Source: Nitrosomonas sp. (GTDB lineage Bacteria; Pseudomonadota; Gammaproteobacteria; Burkholderiales; Nitrosomonadaceae). From it: a DNA stretch of 64,000 nucleotides. The notes under the pieces are model-generated. The model did not search any database, was not told the DNA's origin, and worked only from the letters and a program-made list of their open reading frames with translations. Location: assembly GCF_024282095.1 (NCBI RefSeq), contig NZ_JAMWZS010000005.1:29051-93050 (forward strand), given 5' to 3'. Position numbers and translations under genes: made by a program. Numbering within the stretch: the first letter of the stretch is position 1; the number at the start of each line of letters is the position of its first letter. Positions 48,550-59,010 of the stretch are shown piece by piece.

Positions 48550-48959
48550 GACAGGTATTTTTCCATTTCCGCTTTTAGCGCGACAAATAACGGATAGTAG
48601 TGCTGAATAATCACGCTAACCAACTGCTCAGCGACACGATCATCATAAGTATGCGATGAGATATTTCGACTTTGTATCATTGCCATCCATTGCTCACCAT
48701 CTGCAATGAGCGCTACTTTAAATGCTTCACGGGTGGCGTCTTTTGAACCTTTGACATTCTGATTGCCTTGATCCTGCAGATAATCTCTCAGTACGTTCCA
48801 GGCCAACTCATGGGTGAATTCGAACGCTTGAATCACACCCTGCTTTTCCAGTTGCGTGAGTGTGCGTTGTTGGTTCAGGTCGACTGCATTTTGCAGTTGC
48901 AGCAACGCTTTTTTGTAACTAGCAAAACGCTGTTGCCATCGAATACCCGAGGTGATCAT
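48546..48959 (-). CDS. HEPN-domain protein (HI0074/HepT-like toxin)
   Basis: 137 residues of the nucleotidyltransferase substrate-binding (HI0074) group. RNISSHTY is the RX4HXY motif of HEPN ribonucleases (about residues 97-104); FEFTHELAWNVLRDYLQDQG is the conserved helix. First gene of the pair. The GATREAFKVAL-like loop also matches the family. Likely a growth-arrest or defence module; which tRNA or RNA it cuts is unknown. Confidence 0.85.
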   Translation of the reverse strand: MITSGIRWQQRFASYKKALLQLQNAVDLNQQRTLTQLEKQGVIQAFEFTHELAWNVLRDYLQDQGNQNVKGSKDATREAFKVALIADGEQWMAMIQSRNISSHTYDDRVAEQLVSVIIQHYYPLFVALKAEMEKYLS

Positions 48960-48997
48960 GATAATTTTCGATAATGGATAGATCTAATTTTTTTATT

Positions 48998-49174
48998 TTA
49001 CTGGATAGAACGGTCAATGCGGAAAGTATCCGGTTGAATTGCAGCATAGACGAAAATCGCTGTGATGAGAATGATCATGATGAAAGCAGCTTTTTTAATA
49101 ACATATGAGCCAGAATGGCTCATAGAATGATATTGGTAAATAGCCGATACATGAAAGCGTTGTTTGCACATCAT
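48998..49174 (-). pseudogene. Truncated N-terminus of an SRPBCC/polyketide-cyclase-like gene
   Basis: 58-codon frame: MMCKQRFHVSAIYQYHSMSH, then one membrane helix (KKAAFIMIILITAIFVYAA) followed by IQPDTFRIDRSIQ and a stop. 'hydrophobic helix - RPDTFRVERSI' is the standard start of membrane-anchored SRPBCC proteins, whose 130-residue ligand-binding domain is entirely missing here. The cut is 39 bp from the HEPN start, marking a junction of inserted DNA. Confidence 0.55.
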
Positions 49175-49260
49175 TTACCCTTGGATTAATATGGCCTCTA
49201 AGTAGGAATTGCATGGAAATAACCCCATAAAATTGTGAACATCTTCTGAACTAAGTATCC

Positions 49261-52014
49261 ATGGATAACAAGAATACAAAACCTAATTCATTTGATGTAT
49301 TTCTTTGCCATAACAGTGATGATAAAGCCGAGATAAGGCACATCGCCGATGAACTGATAAAGCAAGGAATCAAGCCTTGGTTAGATGAAAGAGAAATACC
49401 TCCCGGTACTTTATGGCAAACAGCACTTGAAGAACAAATTGCCAACATAAATTCTGCAGCAGTCTTTGTGGGTAAAAGCGGCATTGGTCCTTGGCAGGAC
49501 ATAGAAATCAGAGCCTTCATTAATGAGTTTGTCGAACGCAAGTGTCCTGTTATCCCTGCTATTTTACCTACTACTGAGAAAATACCTTCTTTGCCCATTT
49601 TACTAAAAAATCTGCACTATGTAGATTTTAGAGAACCGGATCCTGACCCATGGCTGCAAATACAATGGGGCATCACCGGAAATAAGCCCGATTCTCAAAC
49701 ATCATCGAATAGCGAACCAAGCGATAAAGCAGAGCTTCTTCCTGAAAAAGAAAAACAACTCATTGAGCTTAGATTACCAGGTAACCTCGATGATTTTTCA
49801 AACGAACACAAAGAAGAATTACTCGCTGCACTTAGTGCGCTTCTTAAAATTGGTGGCGGCATTAAAATCACAGAAAGTAAACCAGGTAGTGTTAGGGTAT
49901 TTCTTGAATTAACCCCAGAGCAAGCTGATAAGATCTATGCGGCAGCCAAAAATGGCAAGCTTGATAATTTAGGGATCACAGAAGCACGGCTTTACCCTTC
50001 TCTTGCTGACCCTCCCAATGCAGAAGAACGAACTCAACTGCTTATCCTGCTAAATCATGTTAAGGAAAACTGGATTGATGGTGTATTAAAACAGTCTCTT
50101 TATCACCAGACGCTCATTTCACTGGGCAAGCATGCCATGGATGATGCCGTTGAGACACCGTGGAATAATACAGTTAATCTGCCAAAGCAGCGCCAGCAAT
50201 TGCACTTAGATGACACTCAGATTGATACTGTATTTGATGCCACGGGTTTATTACTGATCTTGGGCGAACCAGGTTCTGGTAAAACCATCACATTACTCGA
50301 ACTAGCATCACTACTTATCAAACGTGCCGCAGTCGATTCCAAGGAGCGTATTCCGGTTGTATTAAATCTATCAAGTTGGCAAAAATCGCAATCTTTGGTG
50401 GAATGGATTGCTGACAAGATGCGCAGTGCTTATCAAGTGCCAAGTAAATTAGCGCGAACATGGTTAGATCAGGGCTATATAGTTCCATTGCTTGATGGTT
50501 TGGATGAAGTTAGAACAGAAAACCAACCGAATTGTGTTGAAGCGATCAATAAATACATTGATGAATTTCATCCTTCGGGTCTGGTTGTGTGCAGTCGCTT
50601 GAAGGAGTATCAATGGCTTCCTGAGCGACTTAAAATGAATGGGGCAATCTGTATCGAACCGTTGAACCAGCAACAAATTGATAGTTATTTTGCCGCATTA
50701 GGGGATGAACTCAAATCGTTACGAATGGCTATACAAGAAGATACCGCTTTGCAGGAATTAGCCCAATCTCCACTGATGCTGAATATCATGAGCATGGCGT
50801 ACCAATCGGCAGATTCAGAAAGCCTGGTTGAGAAGGAACTGCCGGTAGAAACTCGGAGGACGAAAATCTTTGATGCTTATGTGGAAAAGATGTTTCAACG
50901 TAAAGAATCGACAAATCAGATTTTTCCAAAAGAAAAAGTAAAATTGTGGCTGAGTTGGTTAGCCAAGAAGATGCAGGAGCAATCACAATCAGTTCTTTTT
51001 GTTGAGAATATACAGCCGAGTTGGTTGGATAATTGGAAACAACGATTTGCTTATGGAGCAATATTATCTCTAAATATCGGACTGTTTTTAGGATTGTTTT
51101 TTTTCTTGCTTGGTCTTCTGATTTCTCTGCCAGATACCACCATCAATGACGTAAGACTGGTTGGTAAGTTGAAGGCTGGACTAGTGTTAGGTTTTCTGAT
51201 TGGGTTATTTGCTAGATCGAGCTCATCCACTCTTAACGGTATTATTTGTGCATTAATTACTGGCTTAGTTAGCTTCTATTCCCCAGAGGGACTGCTGGGA
51301 AATGGATCTGCTAGCGGAGCTGTATTCATAGGATTTGCCGTAGGACTAATTACTTCTAGTTTAGGTCCATTAAACAACATCAAGGCTACTGAAGAGTTAA
51401 GCTGGATGGCAGATGCATTTTTTAATAACCTCAAAATATACTTACTGATAAATATACTATTTTGGGGATCACTTGCCGAGTTTACATCCGATTCAGGACT
51501 TATGGGGGTCTTTCTTGGATTTTTTTTCGGGATTGTTACCGGAATTTCTGGAGGCTATATCGAGAAAATTAAAACTGATAAAAATACGCCTAATCAAGGT
51601 ATTATATTGAGCATAAAAAATAGTATCTTGACTGGGTTGGTAGCCTTAATAACTTTTATATCGGCCTACAGCCTATTATTCATCTTTATCGCATTTTATT
51701 TGAAGAGAACAACAGCGGAAATTTTTACCTCTGGAAATACTGTCTTGGCTACAGGCCCATTAGTTACTGGACTATATATTGCTTCGGTTATGACGTTTAA
51801 GCATGGATTAGGATCCGCTCTTAAACATTATACTCTACGTTTGGTTCTTTGGTGCAATGGAAAAACACCCCTCAAATTTATACCTTGCCTGGATCATTGC
51901 GCAAAACTTATCCTGCTCAAGAAAGTAGGTGGTGGTTACATTTTTATACACCGTATGTTGCTAGAGTATTTCGCTAAACTGGAGCCCACGAATAGTAAAT
52001 CAACAAAAGTATAA
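49261..52014 (+). CDS. TIR-NACHT protein with C-terminal multi-helix membrane domain
   Basis: 917-residue STAND-type protein. Residues 10-100: TIR domain (FDVFLCHNSDD, WLDEREIPPG; Glu82 in WQDIEIRAF aligns with the NADase glutamate). About 165-245: a small alpha/beta linker (IELRLPGNLDDFSNEHKEEL, GSVRVFLELTPEQADK) like effector-associated domains in other STAND proteins. About 310-560: NACHT ATPase, Walker A GEPGSGKT (335-342) and Walker B VPLLDGLDEV. About 600-830: roughly eight Gly-rich membrane helices. The end GGYIFIHRMLLEYFAKLE is a winged-helix motif seen at the end of many NACHT proteins. Probably an intracellular phage sensor whose TIR depletes NAD. Divergent from the HEPN/MNT pair; alone in its operon. 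Confidence 0.82.
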   Translation: MDNKNTKPNSFDVFLCHNSDDKAEIRHIADELIKQGIKPWLDEREIPPGTLWQTALEEQIANINSAAVFVGKSGIGPWQDIEIRAFINEFVERKCPVIPAILPTTEKIPSLPILLKNLHYVDFREPDPDPWLQIQWGITGNKPDSQTSSNSEPSDKAELLPEKEKQLIELRLPGNLDDFSNEHKEELLAALSALLKIGGGIKITESKPGSVRVFLELTPEQADKIYAAAKNGKLDNLGITEARLYPSLADPPNAEERTQLLILLNHVKENWIDGVLKQSLYHQTLISLGKHAMDDAVETPWNNTVNLPKQRQQLHLDDTQIDTVFDATGLLLILGEPGSGKTITLLELASLLIKRAAVDSKERIPVVLNLSSWQKSQSLVEWIADKMRSAYQVPSKLARTWLDQGYIVPLLDGLDEVRTENQPNCVEAINKYIDEFHPSGLVVCSRLKEYQWLPERLKMNGAICIEPLNQQQIDSYFAALGDELKSLRMAIQEDTALQELAQSPLMLNIMSMAYQSADSESLVEKELPVETRRTKIFDAYVEKMFQRKESTNQIFPKEKVKLWLSWLAKKMQEQSQSVLFVENIQPSWLDNWKQRFAYGAILSLNIGLFLGLFFFLLGLLISLPDTTINDVRLVGKLKAGLVLGFLIGLFARSSSSTLNGIICALITGLVSFYSPEGLLGNGSASGAVFIGFAVGLITSSLGPLNNIKATEELSWMADAFFNNLKIYLLINILFWGSLAEFTSDSGLMGVFLGFFFGIVTGISGGYIEKIKTDKNTPNQGIILSIKNSILTGLVALITFISAYSLLFIFIAFYLKRTTAEIFTSGNTVLATGPLVTGLYIASVMTFKHGLGSALKHYTLRLVLWCNGKTPLKFIPCLDHCAKLILLKKVGGGYIFIHRMLLEYFAKLEPTNSKSTKV

Positions 52015-52034
52015 ATCTTGTTGCATTTATTTTA

Positions 52035-54623
52035 TTAATTTTTTTCCACCCAATCGATCACACTGGCAAGCGCCGCGGGCAGCCGATCCGGCTGTGTGCC
52101 GCCCGCCTGCGCCATATCCGGCCGACCGCCGCCTTTGCCGCCGACTTGTTGTGCGACAAAATTAACCAATTCTCCGGCTTTGATCTGACTGGTCAGATCA
52201 GCGCTGACACCGGCGATCAGGGTTATTTTCCCGTCTTCAACGGTACTCAGCACGATGGCGCAGGGTTTCAGCTTATCTTTGAGCTGATCCAGTGTTTCAC
52301 GCAAAACTTTAGCATCGGCGTTTTCCAGATTGGCAGCCAACACTTTGATGCCTCTTATTTCCTGCGCTTGCGCTGCTAAATCATCGCCTTGAGAGCTGGC
52401 AAGTTTGGTTTTTAAGCGCGCCAGTTCTTTTTCTGTTTGCCGCACATTGTCGATAATCTGGGCAATTTTTTGCGTGACTTCCTGTGGACTGGTTTTTAAG
52501 CTATGCGCGATTTCCAGCAATTGCGCTTCGCGTTGTTGTACATAGTCGACGGCTGCTTTTCCCGTGACTGCTTCTACGCGGCGGATACCGGCAGCCACGC
52601 CCGATTCCGTTACAATTTTAAAAAAGCCGATTTGTCCGATTTGCGGCACATGCGTACCGCCACATAATTCGGTAGAGAATTCACCCATGCCGATGACGCG
52701 CACGACGTCCGAATATTTTTCACCAAACAGCGCCATGGCGCCGCGCTTGATGGCGTCGTCATATTTCATCGTGGACGCTTCCACGATAGCGTTGTTACGG
52801 ATTTGTTCGTTGACCAAACGCTCGATGTCACGAATTTCATCCGCAGAAAGTGGTGCGTTGTGGGCAAAGTCAAAGCGTGTGCGGTTGGCGTCGACCAACG
52901 AGCCTTTTTGCGTCACATGCGTGCCCAGTATCTGGCGTAGCGCAGCATGCAGCAAGTGGGTCGCTGAATGATTGTTCGCGGTGCTGGTACGGGTTAACGG
53001 ATTGACTTTGGCCAGCACGGTATCCTTGATCACCAGCCGGCCGCTACGCAATAAACCTTTATGGCCAAACACGCCGGCTTGTATTTTTTGCGTGTCCGCT
53101 ACGGCAAAAGTGCCATTCGCCACCAACAATTCGCCGCTGTCGCCGACTTGTCCGCCGGATTCGGCATAAAAAGGGGTCTGATCCAGAACCACCACCGCTT
53201 CATCACCGGCTTCGATGAAATCCACCGCACTGCCTTGCTTGTAAATCGCCAATACCTGCCCTTCATGCTGCAACGTCTCATAACCATAGAAAGTGGTTTG
53301 ATTGCCGCTGTATTCAATGCCTTCCTGCATGGTGAATTTGTTGGCGGCGCGCGCTTGTTCGCGCTGGCGTGCCATGGCCTGCTCAAAACCGGCATGGTCG
53401 ACGCTAATGCCTCGTTCACGCGCGATGTCGGCGGTCAGATCAATAGGGAAGCCGAATGTGTCATAGAGCCGGAATGCGGTTTCACCATCCAGTACCTTGA
53501 TTTTCTGACTGAGTGCAGTTTCCAGAATCTGCATGCCGTTTTCCAGCGTCTCGGCAAAACGCTCTTCTTCTTGCTGTAACACGGCGGCAACACGTGCTTT
53601 GGCGGCAACCAGTTCCGGATAGGCTTGCCCCATCACTTTGCTTAGATCTTCCACCAATTGATAAAAGAAAGGCTGTTTTTGTCCGAGTTGGTAACCATGG
53701 CGGATAGCGCGGCGGATGATGCGCCGCAGCACATAACCGCGTCCTTCGCTGCCGGGAATGACGCCATCGGTAATCAAAAACGAGCAGGCGCGGATATGAT
53801 CGGCAATCACTTTTAAGGAATTATCCGCAAGGTCTTTGGTATGGGTGACGCGCGCGGCGGCTTTGATCAAGCTTTGGAACAGATCGATGTCGTAATTGCT
53901 GTGAACGTGCTGCATGACCGCGGAAATCCGTTCCAGTCCCATGCCGGTATCCACCGATGGCTTGGGCAGCGGGTGCAGTGTACCGGCGCTGTCGCGGTTA
54001 TATTGCATGAATACCAGATTCCAGATTTCAATGTAACGATCGCCATCAGCATCGGCGGAACCGGGCGGTCCGCCTTTGACTTCCGTGCCGTGATCATAAA
54101 AAATTTCGGAGCAGGGGCCGCAGGGGCCGGTATCTCCCATTTGCCAGAAATTATCCATGGTGGCAATCCGTACCAGGCGGGAAGCATCGACACCGACTTC
54201 GTTCAACCAGATATCCGCAGCTTCATCGTCTTCCGCATAAACAGTCACCCATAATTTTTCGCGTGGGATTTTCAGTGATTGGGTTAAAAAATCCCAGGCA
54301 AACAGAATGGCATTGCGTTTGAAATAATCGCCAAAGCTGAAATTTCCCAACATTTCAAAAAACGTATGATGCCGCGCCGTGTAGCCGACATTCTCCAGAT
54401 CATTATGTTTACCACCGGCACGCACGCAGCGTTGTGAGCTGACTGCACGCACATAGGGACGTTTATCCTGACCCAGAAATACATCCTTGAATTGCACCAT
54501 ACCCGCATTGGTGAACAATAAGGTCGGGTCATTGTTCGGTACCAACGGACTGGAGGCTACGATGGTGTGACCGTGTGATTCGAAAAACTCGAGGAATTTT
54601 TGTCGTATTTCGCTGCTTTTCAT
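52035..54623 (-). CDS. alaS: Alanyl-tRNA synthetase
   Basis: 862 residues, full length. Class II core ([36 protein letters not shown]), editing domain zinc residues HSATHLLH and ELCGGTH, and the C-terminal oligomerisation domain ([16 protein letters not shown]). ATG 54623 overlaps the upstream OB-fold gene's stop by four bases. Last gene of recA-recX-OB-alaS. Confidence 0.97.
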   Translation of the reverse strand: MKSSEIRQKFLEFFESHGHTIVASSPLVPNNDPTLLFTNAGMVQFKDVFLGQDKRPYVRAVSSQRCVRAGGKHNDLENVGYTARHHTFFEMLGNFSFGDYFKRNAILFAWDFLTQSLKIPREKLWVTVYAEDDEAADIWLNEVGVDASRLVRIATMDNFWQMGDTGPCGPCSEIFYDHGTEVKGGPPGSADADGDRYIEIWNLVFMQYNRDSAGTLHPLPKPSVDTGMGLERISAVMQHVHSNYDIDLFQSLIKAAARVTHTKDLADNSLKVIADHIRACSFLITDGVIPGSEGRGYVLRRIIRRAIRHGYQLGQKQPFFYQLVEDLSKVMGQAYPELVAAKARVAAVLQQEEERFAETLENGMQILETALSQKIKVLDGETAFRLYDTFGFPIDLTADIARERGISVDHAGFEQAMARQREQARAANKFTMQEGIEYSGNQTTFYGYETLQHEGQVLAIYKQGSAVDFIEAGDEAVVVLDQTPFYAESGGQVGDSGELLVANGTFAVADTQKIQAGVFGHKGLLRSGRLVIKDTVLAKVNPLTRTSTANNHSATHLLHAALRQILGTHVTQKGSLVDANRTRFDFAHNAPLSADEIRDIERLVNEQIRNNAIVEASTMKYDDAIKRGAMALFGEKYSDVVRVIGMGEFSTELCGGTHVPQIGQIGFFKIVTESGVAAGIRRVEAVTGKAAVDYVQQREAQLLEIAHSLKTSPQEVTQKIAQIIDNVRQTEKELARLKTKLASSQGDDLAAQAQEIRGIKVLAANLENADAKVLRETLDQLKDKLKPCAIVLSTVEDGKITLIAGVSADLTSQIKAGELVNFVAQQVGGKGGGRPDMAQAGGTQPDRLPAALASVIDWVEKN

Positions 54624-54988
54624 ATTTTTTGCTGTTGCTCGTATCGTTCTAGTTCAAATACCGTCAAACCCACGGCTTCACCTTTGACGATGGCCAGGCT
54701 TTTGACTTTAACGCGGATGGTGATTTCTTCGTTCATCTTGGGTAAATCGAGTTCGGTTAGAACCGTAATCTCACCGCTTTTATCTTCCAATACATAGGAT
54801 TTTAGATTGACCATCGGTAGACGTGTGGGGTTTTTTGCAATGCCCTTCAGTTTAACTTCTTTGTCATCAAAATTGACGGGGGATTCATTGATTTCGTTGA
54901 TGGATACTATTTCATCCGCACTGGCCTGGTTGCCTGCCAACAAAAAAATTGCCAGTATGAACATCGTTTGCATGAGCAATTTTTTCAT
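54620..54988 (-). CDS. Exported OB-fold protein in the recA-alaS operon
   Basis: 122 residues with a signal peptide ([20 protein letters not shown], cleaved near QASA). The mature part reads as a small OB-fold ([53 protein letters not shown]). It overlaps recX and alaS by four bases each, so it is tightly co-transcribed, yet it is periplasmic. I do not know a function; it may bind a ligand or protein. Confidence 0.7.
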   Translation of the reverse strand: MKKLLMQTMFILAIFLLAGNQASADEIVSINEINESPVNFDDKEVKLKGIAKNPTRLPMVNLKSYVLEDKSGEITVLTELDLPKMNEEITIRVKVKSLAIVKGEAVGLTVFELERYEQQQKI

Positions 54989-55443
54989 TGGTTCTCCTCA
55001 TTTGCTTGTGATAAAACCTGCTGTATTACTTCCATTGAAAACCCCCTGCTCATCATGAAACGCATTTGTTTGCCACGTTCTTCTCTGGTGCCGGGCAACT
55101 CGCCAAATTTTTTTTGCCAGATTTCAAGTGCTGCATCCAGCTCGGTTTCTTTCAGCGATAGCAATGCACTGTGAATCAAATGTTCATCAATGCCTTTTTC
55201 TTTTAACTCATAAACAATACGCTGGCTACCAAATCGGGATCTGCGCGTGCGGATGATTTGTTCAACAACCCGTTCAGCCGATAAAAAACCATTGTGTTCC
55301 AGCTTGTCCAGTACGATCGACAAAGCTTCCGGAGAGAACGAACGTGCATAAGCGGAAAGCTTTCTCTCCAGTTCCAAACGAGAATATTCACGTTGAGCCA
55401 GATAACGCAGCGCGCGCATTTCCAGGGGGGAACGGGTTTCCAC
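54985..55443 (-). CDS. recX: RecA regulatory protein RecX
   Basis: 152 residues. Three-helix repeats: LEMRALRYLAQREYSRLELE, VLDKLEHNGFLSAERVVEQI, IRTRRSRFGSQRIVYELKEK, GIDEHLIHSAL. Caps RecA filaments and inhibits recombinase activity. Starts 5 bp after recA and overlaps the OB-fold gene by four bases. Confidence 0.93.
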   Translation of the reverse strand: METRSPLEMRALRYLAQREYSRLELERKLSAYARSFSPEALSIVLDKLEHNGFLSAERVVEQIIRTRRSRFGSQRIVYELKEKGIDEHLIHSALLSLKETELDAALEIWQKKFGELPGTREERGKQMRFMMSRGFSMEVIQQVLSQANEENQ

Positions 55444-55448
55444 AAAGC

Positions 55449-56507
55449 TTATTTCTCTTTATCCGTTTTTTCTTTCTCGACTTTCTCAGCTTTCTCTTTT
55501 ACTGGTCTGGCTTGATCCACAATGCCTACAATCGACCGAATCTTCTGTTCAATTTCCTGGGCGATATCTTTGTGCTCTTTCAGGTAATCACGCACATTAT
55601 CTTTGCCCTGGCCGATTTTCTCACCTTTATAAGCATACCAAGCGCCCGATTTGTCGATGAGCTTATGTAATACGCCCAGTTCGATAATCTCGCTATCACG
55701 CGAAATGCCTTCACCATACAGAATGTCAAAATCCGCCTGCTTGAACGGCGGTGCCACTTTATTTTTAACCACTTTCACGCGCGTTTCGTTGCCGATGACT
55801 TCTTCACCTTTCTTGATCGATCCGGTACGTCGGATATCCAGGCGCACAGATGCATAAAATTTCAATGCGTTGCCGCCTGTCGTGGTTTCAGGGTTGCCGA
55901 ACATCACACCAATTTTCATGCGAATCTGGTTAATGAAGATGACCATGGTATTGCTGCGTTTGATATTGGCGGTAAGCTTGCGTAAAGCCTGTGACATGAG
56001 TCGTGCCTGCAATCCCATTTGCGGATCACCCATATCGCCTTCAATTTCTGCACGGGGCGTCAGTGCCGCGACTGAATCCACCACCACAATATCCACCGAA
56101 CCTGAGCGCACCAACATATCGGCTATTTCCAGCGCCTGCTCGCCATTATCAGGTTGAGATATCAGCAATTCCTGAACATTGACACCAATTTTCTGCGCAT
56201 ATTGGGGGTCCAGTGCATGTTCTGCATCAATAAAGGCTGCGGTTCCTCCGATTTTTTGCATTTCTGCAATCACTTGGAGTGTCAACGTGGTTTTGCCGGA
56301 AGATTCAGGCCCATAAATTTCAATGACCCGGCCGCGCGGCAATCCTCCCACCCCCAGCGCAATATCAAGCCCCAACGAACCGGTAGAAACAACTTGTATA
56401 TCATAGGCGACATCATTAGCGCCCAATCGCATGATTGAACCTTTGCCGAACTGCTTTTCGATTTGGGCCAGAGCAACATCAAGCGCTTTACTTCTATTTT
56501 CGTCCAT
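55449..56507 (-). CDS. recA: Recombinase RecA
   Basis: 352 residues; DNA strand exchange and SOS coprotease. [12 protein letters not shown] start, Walker [31 protein letters not shown] (Walker B and L1 region), [20 protein letters not shown] (L2), and a lysine/glutamate-rich tail with repeated KEK units. ATG 56507 with AGGAA upstream. Confidence 0.98.
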   Translation of the reverse strand: MDENRSKALDVALAQIEKQFGKGSIMRLGANDVAYDIQVVSTGSLGLDIALGVGGLPRGRVIEIYGPESSGKTTLTLQVIAEMQKIGGTAAFIDAEHALDPQYAQKIGVNVQELLISQPDNGEQALEIADMLVRSGSVDIVVVDSVAALTPRAEIEGDMGDPQMGLQARLMSQALRKLTANIKRSNTMVIFINQIRMKIGVMFGNPETTTGGNALKFYASVRLDIRRTGSIKKGEEVIGNETRVKVVKNKVAPPFKQADFDILYGEGISRDSEIIELGVLHKLIDKSGAWYAYKGEKIGQGKDNVRDYLKEHKDIAQEIEQKIRSIVGIVDQARPVKEKAEKVEKEKTDKEK

Positions 56508-56700
56508 GATTTTTCCTGTTAAGAGTCAATCAAATTATCGCATAACCTGTGCCGCATCAATGTAACTTGTGATGAAGTTGTTTAACTTCACCAAGATTAC
56601 TGTAGTAAAAAACTCGAGTATCTGCTTTGCCTGCGATATAATCGCACGATGTCATTGAAGTGGCAGACATAAATTCGTCACTACACACTACATTTAATAA

Positions 56701-57384
<684 letters not shown>

Positions 57385-57522
57385 ACTTAACTGACCTCAT
57401 TTTCTGGTTCAAATAACAAATTCTAAATTCAGGATACCGGTTAATCGCGCCTGAATTCTTGCATGTACAAATGAGCAGAATACAAATAACTTACTTACGA
57501 TTTGATCAATCAGGAGAAAAAA

Positions 57523-58782
57523 ATGGCAATTAAAAATGCATTTTATGCCCAATCGGGTGGCGTTACAGCAGTTATCAACGCTTCTGCCGCGGGTGTTCTG
57601 GAAACGGCACGGCAACATTCCGATAAAATCGGTAATGTGTATGCAGGTCGCAATGGCATCATCGGTGCGTTGACCGAGGATTTGATCGATACCAACGCAG
57701 ATTCAGCAGCTTCAATCGCTGCACTGCGTTATACCCCATCGGGTGCTTTTGGTTCTTGCCGCTACAAATTAAAGAGCCTGGAACAGAATCGCCGCGAATA
57801 TGAACGTCTGATCGAAGTATTCAAAGCACACAATATCGGTTATTTCTTTTACAACGGCGGCGGCGATTCCGCTGATACCTGTCTTAAGGTCTCGCAAATA
57901 GCGGATACCCTGGGTTATCCGATTCAGGCGATTCACGTTCCCAAAACGGTTGATAATGATCTGCCGATTACTGATTGTTGCCCTGGTTTTGGTTCCGTCG
58001 CCAAATACATTGCAGTCTCTACACGCGAAGCGAGTTTTGATGTCGCCAGCATGTCCAAGACCTCAACCAAAGTTTTCATACTGGAAGTAATGGGTCGCCA
58101 TGCGGGATGGATCGCTGCGGCGGGTGGATTGGCTTCCAGTCCGGATTGCGAAATTCCGGTTGTCATTCTGTTCCCGGAAATCACCTTCAACAAAGAAAAA
58201 TTTCTTGTCAAAGTGGATCGCTGCGTCAAGGAATATGGCTATTGTTCAGTCGTGGTATCGGAAGGCGTTAAAGGAGAAGACGGTAACTTCCTGTCCGACC
58301 AAGGATTACGCGATGCTTTTGGTCACGCGCAATTGGGTGGTGTTGCACCCGTCGTCGCAAATATCATCAAAGATGGTCTGGGATTGAAATATCACTGGGG
58401 TGTCGCTGATTACCTGCAACGCGCTGCGCGCCACATTGCCTCTAAAGCCGACGTGGAACAAGCTTACGCCATGGGTAAAGCTGCGGTGGAATACGCCATT
58501 GCCGGACATAATTCCGTCATGCCGACGATAGTTCGTGAATCCAATACACCGTACCGCTGGAAAGTGGGTATGGCCCAGCTTGCAAATGTCGCCAATGTCG
58601 AGAAAATGATGCCGGCTGATTTTATCAGTGAAGATGGTTTTGGTATTACTCAAGCATGCCGTGAATATCTGGCGCCACTGATTGAAGGTGAAGATTATCC
58701 ACCTTATAAAAATGGCTTGCCTGACTACGTTCGGTTAAAAAATGCTGCGGTTGCAAAGAAACTGGGTGAGTTCAAGATTTAA
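57523..58782 (+). CDS. pfp: Pyrophosphate-dependent 6-phosphofructokinase
   Basis: PFKA-family enzyme using PPi, 419 residues from ATG 57523 (AGGAG seven bases upstream). NGGGDSADT and PKTVDNDLPITDCCPGFGSV: the lysine in PKTVDND, where ATP enzymes have glycine, and Asp in GGGDS mark PPi use. EVMGRHAGWIAAAGGLAS is the fructose-6-phosphate site. Reversible, so it can also dephosphorylate FBP and sedoheptulose bisphosphate in the Calvin cycle and save PPi. Precedes hppA by 228 bp, with no gene in between. Confidence 0.92.
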   Translation: MAIKNAFYAQSGGVTAVINASAAGVLETARQHSDKIGNVYAGRNGIIGALTEDLIDTNADSAASIAALRYTPSGAFGSCRYKLKSLEQNRREYERLIEVFKAHNIGYFFYNGGGDSADTCLKVSQIADTLGYPIQAIHVPKTVDNDLPITDCCPGFGSVAKYIAVSTREASFDVASMSKTSTKVFILEVMGRHAGWIAAAGGLASSPDCEIPVVILFPEITFNKEKFLVKVDRCVKEYGYCSVVVSEGVKGEDGNFLSDQGLRDAFGHAQLGGVAPVVANIIKDGLGLKYHWGVADYLQRAARHIASKADVEQAYAMGKAAVEYAIAGHNSVMPTIVRESNTPYRWKVGMAQLANVANVEKMMPADFISEDGFGITQACREYLAPLIEGEDYPPYKNGLPDYVRLKNAAVAKKLGEFKI

Positions 58783-59010
58783 GGATTAATCTGGATTGCA
58801 ATTGCATGAGTGTTGTATCGAAGTCAAACGACACCGATCAAGTCAATGAGCAATCCAAATTTCATTAATATTTAATGCACTCGGGTAACAAGAACATATA
58901 AAATACGTCCTGATTGTACTTAGGTTGTTAACAAGTGTTTAATAATGTGGAATTATTAGGCCAAGATTCTACATGTGATTTTGGTGGTCTGACTTTAATT
59001 GGAGTTCTTT

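Noticed and set aside
49261-52014. Thoeris system
   Set aside because: Only one TIR protein, fused to NACHT; no ThsA-like SIR2/SLOG partner in the flanks.
53061-53579. 172-codon open frame antisense to alaS
   Set aside because: Shadow of the alaS reading frame; no homology pattern.
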